Positions 1 through 8,819 of a stretch of 64,000 nucleotides of DNA are shown here, in pieces. The stretch's first letter is position 1. Each line of letters opens with the position of its first letter. The DNA comes from Holophaga sp. (lineage in GTDB: Bacteria > Acidobacteriota > Holophagae > Holophagales > Holophagaceae), in NCBI GenBank assembly GCA_016715205.1, contig JADKBC010000002.1:175118-239117 (forward strand). The letters run 5' to 3'. The translations under genes and the position numbers were made by a program. The notes under the pieces are model-generated. The model searched no databases and was not told the DNA's origin. It saw only the letters and a program-made list of their open reading frames with translations.

Positions 1-1257
1 CTGGCTCAGGGTGAAGCCCGTGAAGACGCCCAGGGCATAAAGGGGCAAGAGCAAATCCGTGTTGGCGTGGAGCAGCCAGACCAGGAAACAACTCACAAAG
101 GTCAGGATGAAGATGCCATTTGAAAAGACCAGGCGATCTCCCTGACTGGCGAATTGTTTGGGCAGGTAGTTGTCCCGTCCCATCAGGGCTGCCAGCCGCG
201 GGAAATCCGCATAGGCGGTATTGGCGGCCACCACCAAAATTGCGAAGGTGAATCCCTGGGTCAGGTAATACATGAGCTTGGGAAGGCCATGAGTGGTGTC
301 CCCGTAGATGGCCTTGGCCAGCTTAGAGAGCAGGGTTTCCGCCACCTGGCTTGCATCCGTGCTGTGGGAATAGGTGATGCCGAACTTGCTCGCCAGCAGG
401 GTGATGCCCAGGAACATCGTGCCCAGCAGCACGATCATCCAGACCATGGTCTTGGCGGCGTTCTTGGCTGAGGGTTCCTTGAAGGCCTGGATGCCATTGG
501 AGATGGCTTCCACACCCGTCAATGCGGTGCAGCCTGCACTGAAGGCCCGCATGAAAATCCAGAGTAAGGCTAAGCCCGTGAACGCAGAAGCGTGGGCGTC
601 CGGATAGGCTGGGGCCACCACCGGTGCTCCAGCCCCGCCCAGCATGGCCTTTACCGTGCCCCAGGCCATCATGGTCAGCATGATCCCGACGAACCCGTAC
701 GTCGGGATGGCGAACAGGGCTCCAGACTCTTTGACGCCCCGCAGGTTGGCGATGGCGATGAAGGCAATGCACGCGATGGTGAGGGTGACATTGAAGCCCT
801 GCAGGTAGGGCGCTGCCGCCGTGATGGCTGCAATACCCGCCGCCACGGATACGGAGACCGTAAGAATGTAATCAGCCAGCAGAGAGGCGCCCGCCACCAG
901 GGCAGATACTTCCCCAAGATTTTCCTTGGCGACAATGTACGCGCCGCCCCCACCGGGGTAGGCGGTGATGGTTTGGCGATAGCCAATGCCGAGAATGATC
1001 AGCAAGCCGACGATGCCGAAGGCCACTGGAACGGAAAGGCCGAAGAGGGGATGCACCACCGCCCCAGCGGCCGTGGCTGCGGCGATGCCATGCAGATTGG
1101 TGGAGAGGCTCGCCATGATTTCCTGGGTGGCGTAAGCCACGGAGGAAAGTGCGTCGGAGCTGAACACCGAGAGACCGATGGTGTTGCTGATTTGAGTGTG
1201 TTGGGTCTCGTCGTTGGCGAGTCGACGACCGAGAAAGAACCGTTTGAATCCTGGCAT
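1..1257 (-). CDS. KimA-like APC-superfamily permease (3' end beyond window)
   Basis: An open frame of 419 codons runs from the ATG at 1257 to the left edge without a stop, so the C-terminus is missing. The protein is an inner-membrane transporter. The N-terminal part carries 'VFSSDALSSVAYATQEI' and, near residue 100, the substrate-site motif 'AYPGGGGAYIVAKENLG', followed by hydrophobic helices. The visible end 'LYALGVFTGFTLSQ' is also typical of this branch. These motifs match the APC subgroup containing the Bacillus potassium importer KimA (YdaO) and related uncharacterised amino-acid permeases. Potassium uptake is therefore an inference from family; an amino-acid substrate is possible. No ydaO-type c-di-AMP riboswitch is apparent in the short upstream gap. 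Confidence 0.85.
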   Translation of the reverse strand, partial: MPGFKRFFLGRRLANDETQHTQISNTIGLSVFSSDALSSVAYATQEIMASLSTNLHGIAAATAAGAVVHPLFGLSVPVAFGIVGLLIILGIGYRQTITAYPGGGGAYIVAKENLGEVSALVAGASLLADYILTVSVSVAAGIAAITAAAPYLQGFNVTLTIACIAFIAIANLRGVKESGALFAIPTYGFVGIMLTMMAWGTVKAMLGGAGAPVVAPAYPDAHASAFTGLALLWIFMRAFSAGCTALTGVEAISNGIQAFKEPSAKNAAKTMVWMIVLLGTMFLGITLLASKFGITYSHSTDASQVAETLLSKLAKAIYGDTTHGLPKLMYYLTQGFTFAILVVAANTAYADFPRLAALMGRDNYLPKQFASQGDRLVFSNGIFILTFVSCFLVWLLHANTDLLLPLYALGVFTGFTLSQ

Positions 1258-1329
1258 ATTCGCTAACCACCGCATTGCGTGAAACCGCAAGGGCACCATT
1301 TGAACATGGAACCCTTCTCGCGCAGAAGG

Positions 1330-2232
1330 TCATGGCGTTTTTGTGGCAAACGCCAGGGCCTCCACAAGGTGATGTTGTCCCTCACCTACGGGCCAGAACC
1401 AGCGTTCCTGGCGAAGTGACGTGCGCGTGGCCAGTTCTGCCACCACCTCCACGCCACACAAGGGGTCCCAGGCTTCTAGGCGAGGGACACCCTTGACCTG
1501 GGCCTTCCAATCCAGGGTGAATGGGCCCAATTCCAGAGCGGAAGCCGATTCCAGCACTGCCCGGTCGTGCACCAGCCAGAGCTCAGCACCGCTCTCGTCA
1601 AGGGCTTTCAAGAGGCTCCGGATGACGCGTTCCGCCCACCGTTCCAGGGCCTCGTGGAGGCGATCCGGCACCTCCGCATCCGCTTCCCACGGTAATTCTG
1701 GCGCAAAAGCGCGTTCTAGCATCCGTTGGGCCAAGGGGGCGAGTTGTCCCATGACGTTGGCCGCCAGGATGGTGCCGGGGCGATGGGTGTGAATCCAACG
1801 GCGCAGCGCGATGGGTTCCATGGGTAATGAGGGCAGCAAGGCCGCCAGCCGAACCTGGGCGATGTCGAGCCGACGCCGCCGACCCGACCAACTCTCCTGC
1901 ACCGACCGCTCAGCCGCCAGCCGCAGAGGCTCGAAGGCGTCCGTGAGGTCGCCGAACACCCAAGGGGCCCAACGCCCGTGCCGAAGCAGGGTGCGCACTC
2001 GACTGAAGGGATCCGCGTCCCAGCCCGTGGTGCCCCTGGGTGCCTGCTTCCAGGGGATTTCCAGCCCGGAGCCAGCGCCGAGAATCAGCACCGGGTGAGC
2101 CCGGTTGGCCTGGTTCAGCCCTTCGCCCAAGAAATCCTGAATCCGCGCCAGATGGTTCCACCATTCCTGCCGGTCCCTGGACAGGAAAGCATGCTGCTCT
2201 CGGGCGAGGATTCGGGACAGGCTGTTGAACAT
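1330..2232 (-). CDS. Putative class I SAM-dependent methyltransferase-like protein
   Basis: A protein of about 300 aa if started at the ATG at 2232; an in-frame TTG at 2256 would add eight residues and no strong ribosome site favours either. Residues about 50-60 read 'PVLILGAGSGLEIPW', a glycine-rich loop like motif I of Rossmann-fold methyltransferases, followed by 'GWDADPF', which could be the acidic motif II. No DNA- or rRNA-methylase catalytic tetrad is evident, so the substrate is unknown. There is no signal peptide, and the protein is probably cytoplasmic. It lies divergently from lipA, with which it shares a gap of about 100 bp. The methyltransferase call rests on one motif and is tentative. 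Confidence 0.55.
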   Translation of the reverse strand: MFNSLSRILAREQHAFLSRDRQEWWNHLARIQDFLGEGLNQANRAHPVLILGAGSGLEIPWKQAPRGTTGWDADPFSRVRTLLRHGRWAPWVFGDLTDAFEPLRLAAERSVQESWSGRRRRLDIAQVRLAALLPSLPMEPIALRRWIHTHRPGTILAANVMGQLAPLAQRMLERAFAPELPWEADAEVPDRLHEALERWAERVIRSLLKALDESGAELWLVHDRAVLESASALELGPFTLDWKAQVKGVPRLEAWDPLCGVEVVAELATRTSLRQERWFWPVGEGQHHLVEALAFATKTP

Positions 2233-2329
2233 GGTTAGTACTTTAGGCGATCCCAAGGTTATTTCTGACTAGCGCTTCGCCGTGACGGTTTCCCGGACCG
2301 CTTCCGGCAAACTGAAAGGGAGGTGATGG

Positions 2330-3256
2330 ATGCCCCGTTTCGCCAAGCGCTCTGGTCGGGAAGTCATGGAGGGCCACGTGCGCCTTCCCGAGTGGATCAC
2401 CCGGGATCGCGTGAAGCTTTCGGAACTGCATGCCATGAAAACAGGGCTGCGCCAAGCGGGTCTGCACACGGTCTGCGAAGAGGCCCGCTGCCCCAACCGC
2501 ACGCACTGCTTCAGCCATGGCACCGCCACTTTTTTACTCATGGGCGATACCTGCACCCGGGCCTGTGGCTTTTGTGCCATCCAGACGGGAAAGCCAAATC
2601 TCTTGAATCCCCACGAGCCGGAAGAAACCGCCGCCCGGGTGGCCGAACTGGGGCTGAAGTTCGCGGTGCTCACCAGCGTGAATCGGGATGATTTGCCCGA
2701 TGGCGGCGCGGCGCATTTCGCCGCCACCATTCGGGCCATCCATGCCCAATGCCCTGGCGTGGGGGTGGAGGTGCTGGTGCCTGATTTCCTGGGTGATCTG
2801 GAAGCCGTGGCCACGGTGGTGGCGGCGGGTCCGGCGGTCTTCAACCACAATACGGAAACCGTGCCGAGCCTCTATTCCCTGGTGCGGCCTGCGGCTCGCT
2901 TCGACCGGAGCCTGGCGGTGCTCCGGGAAGCCAAGCGCCTTGGGATGGCTTTATTTGGCGATGATTTCCGCACCAAGTCCGGGCTGATGTTGGGCCTTGG
3001 AGAAACGGAAGACGAATTGCTGGGTACCTTTGCCGCCCTGGTGGAAGCCCAGGTGGACATCCTGACCCTGGGGCAATACCTCCGGCCCACGCGCCATCAG
3101 CTGCCGGTGAAGGCCTATATTCATCCCGATCAGTTCGCCGAATTAGGTCGCAAGGCCAAGGCGCTAGGTTTCCGCACGGTCTATGCGGGGCCCTTGGTGC
3201 GTTCCAGCTTCAACGCCCACGAAGTGAGCCAGTACGAAGGCATCAGTATTGTTTAG
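2330..3256 (+). CDS. lipA: Lipoyl synthase
   Basis: Radical-SAM enzyme that inserts two sulfurs into protein-bound octanoyl groups to make lipoyl cofactors of 2-oxoacid dehydrogenases and the glycine cleavage system. It has both LipA cysteine clusters: 'CEEARCPNRTHC' (auxiliary 4Fe-4S cluster) and 'CTRACGFC' (SAM-binding CxxxCxxC cluster). The C-terminal 'GPLVRSSFNAHE' contains the conserved RSS motif whose serine ligates the auxiliary cluster. At 308 aa it is full length. The start is supported by AGGGAGGTGAT a few bases upstream. No lipB lies nearby. It converges on the downstream membrane-protein gene with a 4-bp overlap. Confidence 0.97.
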   Translation: MPRFAKRSGREVMEGHVRLPEWITRDRVKLSELHAMKTGLRQAGLHTVCEEARCPNRTHCFSHGTATFLLMGDTCTRACGFCAIQTGKPNLLNPHEPEETAARVAELGLKFAVLTSVNRDDLPDGGAAHFAATIRAIHAQCPGVGVEVLVPDFLGDLEAVATVVAAGPAVFNHNTETVPSLYSLVRPAARFDRSLAVLREAKRLGMALFGDDFRTKSGLMLGLGETEDELLGTFAALVEAQVDILTLGQYLRPTRHQLPVKAYIHPDQFAELGRKAKALGFRTVYAGPLVRSSFNAHEVSQYEGISIV

Positions 3257-4005
3257 TGCTCGCCCCGAATGGCCAGGAGCCAGCGTCCGGCCATCACGCG
3301 CCGGAGGTTGAGGGCCACCAGCACCGCCAGGGTGAGGGTGAAATTGAAGGCCATTTCCAGCGTCCAGTTGTAGTGCCAACGGGGATGGAAGAAGGCCATC
3401 TGCAGAAAATCCAGGCAGGTGAAGCCCACTGTTTCCAAGATTGGCTGCCAGGCGGGGCGGCCCTCGGAATGGCGTTCCACCAGATAACCCGTGAAGGCGC
3501 CATACATGAGGCGGCTATAAATGAAACCCCGGTGGCCCGTGAGCCCCAGCGGAATGGCCAGGAGGGCGCCGAAAAAGACCGAGATCAATAACCGCAACCC
3601 GGGGCCGAAGCGCTGCCAGCGATTGCGCACCAGGAAGATACCCGTGCCCACCGCAAAGCCATGGGCGGTGCCAAAGACCAGGGCGAAGTACCAGGGCCAA
3701 CTGCCCTGCAGCCATAGATAGCCACCGGTGGCGAGCCCCAGCAGGGCACCCGCCAGCAAGGAGGTTTCCGAACGGTGAGTGGCATCCCCATCCTCACCAT
3801 TGGCAATTTGCTGGGCCAATTGTTCAGGAGCTTCCTTCTCGGCGATCATGCCGCGAAAGCCTGCTTCGTCCGAAATGCCCCGGGCATCGGCTTCGTCCAG
3901 CAGGTGTCCTTCGAGTTCCCGGATCACCAGTCGTTTGCGGCTGGCGCTCAATCCTGAAAGGCCTCGGGAGACCTCATCCAGGTATTGATCCAGCACCCAA
4001 CTCAC
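3253..4005 (-). CDS. HAAS-like membrane protein paired with PadR regulator
   Basis: The proposed GTG start at 4005 gives about 250 aa, with GGAG nine bases upstream and the PadR stop 34 bases before it. The open frame extends further upstream into the padR gene, but that part is an out-of-frame reading. The N-terminal 90 residues are soluble, with 'VIRELEGHLLDEADARG' resembling the HAAS / permease-prefix helical domain that commonly follows PadR genes. The rest holds about five or six hydrophobic helices. Function is unknown; PadR-HAAS pairs often regulate or accompany membrane transport and sporulation-like envelope functions. Such a pair is usually co-transcribed, as the spacing suggests here. 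Confidence 0.7.
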   Translation of the reverse strand: MSWVLDQYLDEVSRGLSGLSASRKRLVIRELEGHLLDEADARGISDEAGFRGMIAEKEAPEQLAQQIANGEDGDATHRSETSLLAGALLGLATGGYLWLQGSWPWYFALVFGTAHGFAVGTGIFLVRNRWQRFGPGLRLLISVFFGALLAIPLGLTGHRGFIYSRLMYGAFTGYLVERHSEGRPAWQPILETVGFTCLDFLQMAFFHPRWHYNWTLEMAFNFTLTLAVLVALNLRRVMAGRWLLAIRGEH

Positions 4006-4039
4006 GGCCGGGTTCTCCAGGGGTGAATCCGTGAAAAGG

Positions 4040-4366
4040 TCATGCCTTGGGCGCCACGAAGGCGTCGACCATGGCCACGAAACGGCTCCACTCTTCCTTC
4101 TTGGCCACCAGGAAGGCCTTGCCGGCAGGCTGCAGAGAGTAATAGCGGCGATCGCGCCCATTGGGCTGAGTTTGCCAATAGGAGGTGATGAATTCGGTGG
4201 CTTCCAGCTTATGGAGGGCCGGATAGAGGGCGCCTTCCTTCAGCGTGTAGGTGCCATCGGTGCGCTGCCGCACCGTCTCGATGATCTGATAGCCGTACAT
4301 CGGCCCATCCTCGAGCAAGGAAAGGAGAAGAAGCGGAGTGCTCCCCTTGAGCAGTTCACGATCCAT
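4040..4366 (-). CDS. PadR-family transcriptional regulator
   Basis: A small winged-helix repressor of 108 aa. 'PMYGYQIIETVRQRT' and 'LKEGALYPALHKLE' are the hallmark PadR helix-turn-helix and wing region ('YGY' and 'G.LYP.L..LE'). 'GRDRRYYSLQPAGKAFL' forms the wing strand and the start of the dimerisation helix. GGGAGG sits upstream of the ATG. It is immediately followed by the HAAS-like membrane protein gene, and it probably controls its own two-gene operon and perhaps the adjacent ABC exporter. The effector is not predictable from sequence. Confidence 0.93.
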   Translation of the reverse strand: MDRELLKGSTPLLLLSLLEDGPMYGYQIIETVRQRTDGTYTLKEGALYPALHKLEATEFITSYWQTQPNGRDRRYYSLQPAGKAFLVAKKEEWSRFVAMVDAFVAPKA

Positions 4367-4420
4367 GTGGCCTCCCGTTTAGCCCTAATGTTTACCTCGC
4401 AAGGCGATGGTGTCAAGGGC

Positions 4421-4470
4421 TCACCCACCTTTCATGGCCTCCGTCACAGGAATCCGGCTGGCTCGCCAGG
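4421..4470. repeat. 50-bp direct repeat, copy 1 (duplicate of permease 3' end)
   Basis: Matches 4603-4652 at 48 of 50 positions. On the minus strand both copies encode the same C-terminal peptide 'WRASRIPVTEAMKGG' and stop. Copy 2 is the true end of the FtsX-type permease. Copy 1 lies downstream, outside any gene, separated by a palindromic segment. Confidence 0.9.
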
Positions 4471-4474
4471 GCGA

Positions 4475-4536
4475 AGCCCAGTCGGATCGCGAGCATCCCG
4501 CGCAGTGCGCGGGTGCGAGCGAGGATCCGACGGGCT
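4475..4536. repeat. REP-like palindrome
   Basis: Outer arms AGCCC-a-GTCGGATC (4475-4488) and GATCCGAC-GGGCT (4524-4536) flank an inner hairpin CCCGCGC-AGT-GCGCGGG at 4497-4513. The whole can fold as a long two-level hairpin. It lies between the two copies of the permease-end repeat. It could act as an mRNA-stabilising or terminating structure for the exporter operon, or be a mobile REP-type element. Confidence 0.6.
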
Positions 4537-4602
4537 GAGCATCATCCGGCCTCCGCAAGGGCAAGCGCAGCGCAGACCGAGCGGCCGTGCCGAGGGTGGT
4601 AT

Positions 4603-4652
4603 TCACCCACCTTTCATGGCCTCTGTCACAGGAATCCGGCTGGCTCTCCAGG
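4603..4652. repeat. 50-bp direct repeat, copy 2 (true permease 3' end)
   Basis: Copy 2 of the direct repeat at 4421-4470. It contains the stop codon and last codons of the FtsX-like permease gene. Confidence 0.9.
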
Positions 4653-5829
4653 CCGGAAAGAACCCTCCGAGAACACCCATCAGCACGCTGAAGGCCACGC
4701 CTTGGCCCATGAGGTTGGGGGTGATGGTGAAGGCAAAGCTGACATCGGAAAAGGTCTCAAAGTTGGTGGTGCCGGTCTGGATGCCGTTGAACCATAGCGC
4801 CATGCCGGCACCGAGCAGGCCGCCCAGCGCACAGAGCATCAGAGCTTCCCACTGAAAGCTGGCCAGGATTTCCACCCGGCGATAGCCCAGGGCGCGCAGG
4901 GTTCCGATTTCCGCGGTGCGGCTTGCCACGGCCGCGAACATGGTGTTCATGGCTGCGAAAATGGCCCCCACGGTGAGAATGATGGTGATGAGGTTGCCCA
5001 GGATCTGGATGGGTTTCCCGGCTTCGGTCTGTTGGGCGTAGTACTCGGCCTCGGGTTTGCCTTCGAGCTTCAGGCGCTTGTCCTCATCGAGGTATTTCAC
5101 AAAGCTCGGGATTTTTCCCGCAGAACTCAACCGCACCAGCATGGAGGAATAGGAGGTTCGGCGATGGGCCTGCATGAGCATCTCCACATCCGTCCATACC
5201 TCCGAATCGAAGGCGCTGCCGCCGCCATCGAACACACCGACGATGGCCCAGGGTTGGCCCGAGAAGAAAATGGATTTCCCGACGCCCAGATTCGCGAACC
5301 GGCCCACCATCTTGCGGGGAACAACCAGTTCAGGCAGGCCCGCCTTGAACCAGCGCCCCTGGATCAACTGCACCTGGGTGCGCATCCTCACCCCAGCCGG
5401 CTCGAGACCCCGGAAGGCCACATTGGTGGAGCCGGTGCCATCGGCCAATTCCAGCATCTTGACCACCACGCACTCCCCGGAGGCCAAGGGGCCCTCCGCA
5501 TCCCTAGCCAGAAAGGGATTGGTCTTGAGGATGCGGGCGCGATCCCGCTCCAGGGAGCTGTTCAGTTCCACGCGCGCGTTGGGGCGGAGCACCACGATCT
5601 GATCCGGCCGTCCGCTGCTGACAAAGGCTTTCGAGATGCCTTGGGAAAGGGATAGCACCACCACGAAGATGGCCACCACCACGGCGATGGCGCCCGCGGT
5701 GGAAAGGGTGCTCACCTTGCGCTGCCAAAGGGAGCGCCAGTTGTAGCTCAAAGGGATGGGATGCCGCAGCGCGGCCCAGACCAGCCAGGCAAGGTAGGGC
5801 AGGAGCGGCAGAAAGAGGAACCACACCAT
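4603..5829 (-). CDS. FtsX/MacB-type ABC transporter permease (second permease)
   Basis: The start is the ATG at 5829, overlapping the stop of the preceding permease (ATGA), giving 408 aa; a longer upstream reading is out of frame with real coding. The order is a membrane helix near the N-terminus, a large periplasmic MacB_PCD-like domain, then three C-terminal helices with 'IGTLRALGYRRVEI' and a terminal 'PAWRASRIPVTEAMKGG' typical of FtsX domains. It is the last gene of an adaptor-ATPase-permease-permease operon. The two permeases presumably form a heterodimer. The substrate is unknown. The end of the gene is duplicated just downstream. Confidence 0.9.
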   Translation of the reverse strand: MVWFLFLPLLPYLAWLVWAALRHPIPLSYNWRSLWQRKVSTLSTAGAIAVVVAIFVVVLSLSQGISKAFVSSGRPDQIVVLRPNARVELNSSLERDRARILKTNPFLARDAEGPLASGECVVVKMLELADGTGSTNVAFRGLEPAGVRMRTQVQLIQGRWFKAGLPELVVPRKMVGRFANLGVGKSIFFSGQPWAIVGVFDGGGSAFDSEVWTDVEMLMQAHRRTSYSSMLVRLSSAGKIPSFVKYLDEDKRLKLEGKPEAEYYAQQTEAGKPIQILGNLITIILTVGAIFAAMNTMFAAVASRTAEIGTLRALGYRRVEILASFQWEALMLCALGGLLGAGMALWFNGIQTGTTNFETFSDVSFAFTITPNLMGQGVAFSVLMGVLGGFFPAWRASRIPVTEAMKGG

Positions 5830-6986
5830 CAGAGCGCCCTCAAGCCTTCGACGATGGGGCGCCGCACCACCCGGTAGGCGGGGATGAAGGTGGAGAGGAT
5901 GCCCAGGCCCATGGTGACGTGCAAGCAGAACAACATGGTGTCCACGGGGATCGTGAAGTCCGTGAGCCAGGGGATCACGGTCCCAACTCCTGTGCGCAGG
6001 GCGCCCGCAGCCAGCCAAGCCAAGCCAAGCCCTGACAGGCCACCCATGAGGGCCAGCAGGATGCCTTCGGCCATGAGAATGCCCAGCATCTGCGAGCCTG
6101 TGAAGCCCATGGCCCGAAACACCGCCACCTCGGTGGTGCGTTCCCGGATGGCCATGGCCATGGTGTTGGCGCTGACGATGAGGATGGCAACCAGCACCGC
6201 GCCGGTGATGGAATGAATGATGGTGGCAAGATCTCCCATCATTTTCAGGAAAGCGAGCTGAAAAGCGTTCTCGGTTTCGCTGAGGGTGGGTTCCGCCGCG
6301 TCTGAAAAATGGCGGTCGATGCGCTCGATGAGCCGGGGCACATCATCCGGGTGCTTGGCGCGCACCCAAAAGCTGCCCACCCGCCCCTTCATGAAGGGCA
6401 CCCCTTCCTCCAGCAGCTTGTAGTGGAAGTACATGGCCTGTTCGTCAGTGGTGCGTTTGCTGCGGTAGATGCCCCGCAGGTTCAACCGCGGGTTGATGGG
6501 GAAGATGGTGCCCTGCAGGGGAATGACATCCCCCACCCTCCAGCCGTATTTCTTGGCCAGGGCCTCGCCCACGATGCAGCCGTTGCGGTCCCGCAGGAAA
6601 TCCCGCCACTCGGCTTCGGAGTAATCGGTGATCTCTTCCTTGAAAATTCGGATGATGGGTTCAGGGTCCGCCGCGAAATTGGGAAAGAAATTACTTGGAT
6701 CCTGATAGATGCCGCCGAACCATTGCAGCGCCATCACGCCTTCCACTTCGGATTGCTGGCGAATCCAGTCCGCATAGCGCAACGGCAGCATGTTCGTGAG
6801 CGACACCTTGTGGCGCACGGCGATGCGATTCGACGCGTTGGGATTGTTGGCAAACCCATCCAGGGTGGCCAGGATGCTCTGCAAGGTGGCGATCAGGAAG
6901 ACGGACACCGCAAGAAAAAGCACGGTGAGAATGGTCCGTCGCTTGGAGCGGAAAAGAGAGCGAAGGACCAGGCGGAAATATTTCAT
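5829..6986 (-). CDS. FtsX/MacB-type ABC transporter permease (first permease)
   Basis: A 385-aa inner-membrane protein with an N-terminal helix after 'LFRSKRRTILTVLFLAVS', a periplasmic domain of about 200 aa, and three C-terminal helices with the FtsX signature 'TEVAVFRAMGFTGSQMLGIL'. The C-terminal 'IPAYRVVRRPIVEGLRAL' is typical of the DevC/MacB group. It follows the ATPase gene by a few bases and overlaps the second permease. It probably couples ATP hydrolysis in the cytoplasm to mechanotransmission through the periplasmic adaptor. Confidence 0.92.
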   Translation of the reverse strand: MKYFRLVLRSLFRSKRRTILTVLFLAVSVFLIATLQSILATLDGFANNPNASNRIAVRHKVSLTNMLPLRYADWIRQQSEVEGVMALQWFGGIYQDPSNFFPNFAADPEPIIRIFKEEITDYSEAEWRDFLRDRNGCIVGEALAKKYGWRVGDVIPLQGTIFPINPRLNLRGIYRSKRTTDEQAMYFHYKLLEEGVPFMKGRVGSFWVRAKHPDDVPRLIERIDRHFSDAAEPTLSETENAFQLAFLKMMGDLATIIHSITGAVLVAILIVSANTMAMAIRERTTEVAVFRAMGFTGSQMLGILMAEGILLALMGGLSGLGLAWLAAGALRTGVGTVIPWLTDFTIPVDTMLFCLHVTMGLGILSTFIPAYRVVRRPIVEGLRAL

Positions 6987-6989
6987 CGC

Positions 6990-7688
6990 TTAGCGATTCA
7001 CTTCCACGGTGCGATCCAGCACACCCTTTTCCAGGTGGATCTGGATACGCGCATGATGGGCGGCCTTGGGGTCGTGGGTCACCATCAGGATGGTCTTGCC
7101 CAGTTCAGCGTTGAGGCGCTCCAGCAGGGCCATCACTTCTTCGGCGTTCTTGGCGTCCAGGGCGCCGGTGGGTTCGTCGGCCACGAGGAGATCGGGATCG
7201 GTGACGATGGCCCGGGCGATGGCCACCCGCTGTTCCTGGCCGCCTGAGAGCTGGCGGGGATAGTTCTCCATGCGATCCGTGAGATTGACCAAGGCCAGGG
7301 CTTCCAGCACCTTCTCGCGGCGCTCCCGACGGGAAAGCCCCGTTAACAGCAGCGGCAGTTCGACATTTTCAAAGGCGTTCAGCACGGGCACCAGATTGTA
7401 GTTCTGGAAGATGAAGCCCACGTGTTGGCTCCGCCAGCCCGCCAGTTGATCGTCATCCAGATCATTCAGTTCGTAGCCGCAGACCTCCAGGGTGCCGCCG
7501 GTGGGTCGATCAATGCCCGCGATGAGGTTGAGCAGGGTGGTCTTGCCGCTGCCACTGGGCCCCATCAGGGCGTAGTAGCCGCCGCGCGGAATTTCGAGGT
7601 CCAGCCCCTGCAGTACGGGAATTTCGAGGGTGCCCCGCCAGTAGCTTTTGGCGACCGCATGGCAGGAGATGATGGCATCGGCAGCCAT
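6990..7688 (-). CDS. ABC transporter ATP-binding protein (LolD/MacB class)
   Basis: A 232-aa nucleotide-binding subunit. Walker A is 'GPSGSGKTTLLN' near residue 45, the Q-loop lies in 'FIFQNYNLVPVLNAFENV', the ABC signature is 'LSGGQEQRVAIARA', Walker B is 'DLLVADEPTGALD' and the H-loop is 'ILMVTHDP'. The sequence resembles LolD, DevA and the MacB ATPase domain. The ATG overlaps the adaptor stop. With the adjacent adaptor and two permeases it forms a complete tripartite-type exporter, lacking only an outer-membrane channel. Confidence 0.95.
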   Translation of the reverse strand: MAADAIISCHAVAKSYWRGTLEIPVLQGLDLEIPRGGYYALMGPSGSGKTTLLNLIAGIDRPTGGTLEVCGYELNDLDDDQLAGWRSQHVGFIFQNYNLVPVLNAFENVELPLLLTGLSRRERREKVLEALALVNLTDRMENYPRQLSGGQEQRVAIARAIVTDPDLLVADEPTGALDAKNAEEVMALLERLNAELGKTILMVTHDPKAAHHARIQIHLEKGVLDRTVEVNR

Positions 7689-8767
7689 CAGCGTTCCTTC
7701 ACCTTGATGCGGGTGCCTTCCTGGAGCTTGAAATCAGCGGGAATCATCAACAGCGGTTCCTCCGCCGAGATGCCTTGCACTTCGTAGCCAAGGGGATTTT
7801 CGGAAAGGATCTTCACGGCCTTCAACTGGGCTTTGCCCTCCTGCAGCACCCATACCGAGGTGACGCCCTTGTTCTTCACTACCTGTTCACGGCCGAGGAT
7901 CAGCACATCCTGCAGGTAGGGGTCGCCCAGGAAGGTGACCTTGGCACCCATGTCTGGCACCAGCAGGGGGTGTCTTTCCTTGAAGGCCACCCGCACGATC
8001 ACCACAGCTTTCTGGCGGTTGGAGGTTGGATAGATTTCCCGCAGGAGGCCCTTGAGCACCCGGCCCTGGGGGTCATTCTCCAGGGCATCCACCCGAATCT
8101 CCGTGGGCATGCCTTTCTTCAGTTTGGCAATGCCACTTTCACTCACTTCGGTTTCCACTTCCAGGCTCTCAAAATCCGCCAGGGTCGCGATGGCGTTGAT
8201 GGCATTGGCACCGCCCGCGCTGCCGGGGCTCACCGTTTCGCCCACTTCAGTGAGTTTCTGGGTCACAGTGCCCGAAAAGGGCGCCCGCAGAATCATGTTT
8301 TCCATCAGGGCATCCTGGTAGCGCAACTGCGCTTTCAGCACCGTGGACGCACTGCGCAGCTTGTCCAGGCTGGCGCGGTCCAGTACGCCATCCTTCACCA
8401 GGGCCTCCGCCCGGGTGAGATCCAGCTCCGCCTGCTGCAGGTTGGCTTCCGTTTGATCGCGCCCCGCCTGCAGATCGATGGCCTCCAGGCGGGCGATCAC
8501 TTGGCCCTTGGTGACCCGGGTGCCTTCTTCCACACCCAGCCAGGCAATGCGGCCCGGCACCTTGGCCGACAAGGTGGCCCGGTGCCGGGCCACGATATAG
8601 CCCGAAGCGGAATGGAGGGGATTACGTTCGCCCGCCTTCATGAGCGTGGGGCGCGTCAAGGCCAGTTGCACCGGCGCATTCTTCTGGAGCCAGGTGAAGA
8701 TCAAGGCCACGGCACCAAGGCCTAGCAGGACCACCCAACCCCAGGGAAAGCGTTTCTTGATTTTCAT
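7688..8767 (-). CDS. HlyD/MacA-type periplasmic adaptor
   Basis: About 359 aa from the ATG at 8767, with an alternative start five codons upstream. After a short basic segment 'MKIKKRF' comes one membrane anchor. The next part is a biotinyl-lipoyl half ('HRATLSAKVPGRIAWLGVEEGTRVTKGQVIARL'-like, shown here as 'AKVPGRIAWLGVEEGT'), then a coiled-coil hairpin at residues 95-150, the second lipoyl half with 'LRAPFSGTVTQKL', and β-barrel domains. This is the membrane-fusion protein of the exporter encoded downstream. It is the first gene of the operon; the upstream gap to the glycosylase gene is about 50 bp. Confidence 0.92.
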   Translation of the reverse strand: MKIKKRFPWGWVVLLGLGAVALIFTWLQKNAPVQLALTRPTLMKAGERNPLHSASGYIVARHRATLSAKVPGRIAWLGVEEGTRVTKGQVIARLEAIDLQAGRDQTEANLQQAELDLTRAEALVKDGVLDRASLDKLRSASTVLKAQLRYQDALMENMILRAPFSGTVTQKLTEVGETVSPGSAGGANAINAIATLADFESLEVETEVSESGIAKLKKGMPTEIRVDALENDPQGRVLKGLLREIYPTSNRQKAVVIVRVAFKERHPLLVPDMGAKVTFLGDPYLQDVLILGREQVVKNKGVTSVWVLQEGKAQLKAVKILSENPLGYEVQGISAEEPLLMIPADFKLQEGTRIKVKER

Positions 8768-8819
8768 CGGCCCATTGCCCACGGGAACCCCCTGTCAATT
8801 TCGATGCCTTAAACCAGAA

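Noticed and set aside
1258..1330. c-di-AMP (ydaO) riboswitch before the KimA-like gene
   Set aside because: The upstream gap is too short and lacks the class motifs.
3991..4161. Longer N-terminus of the HAAS-like protein
   Set aside because: It lies entirely inside padR in another frame; the GTG at 4005 has a properly spaced GGAG.
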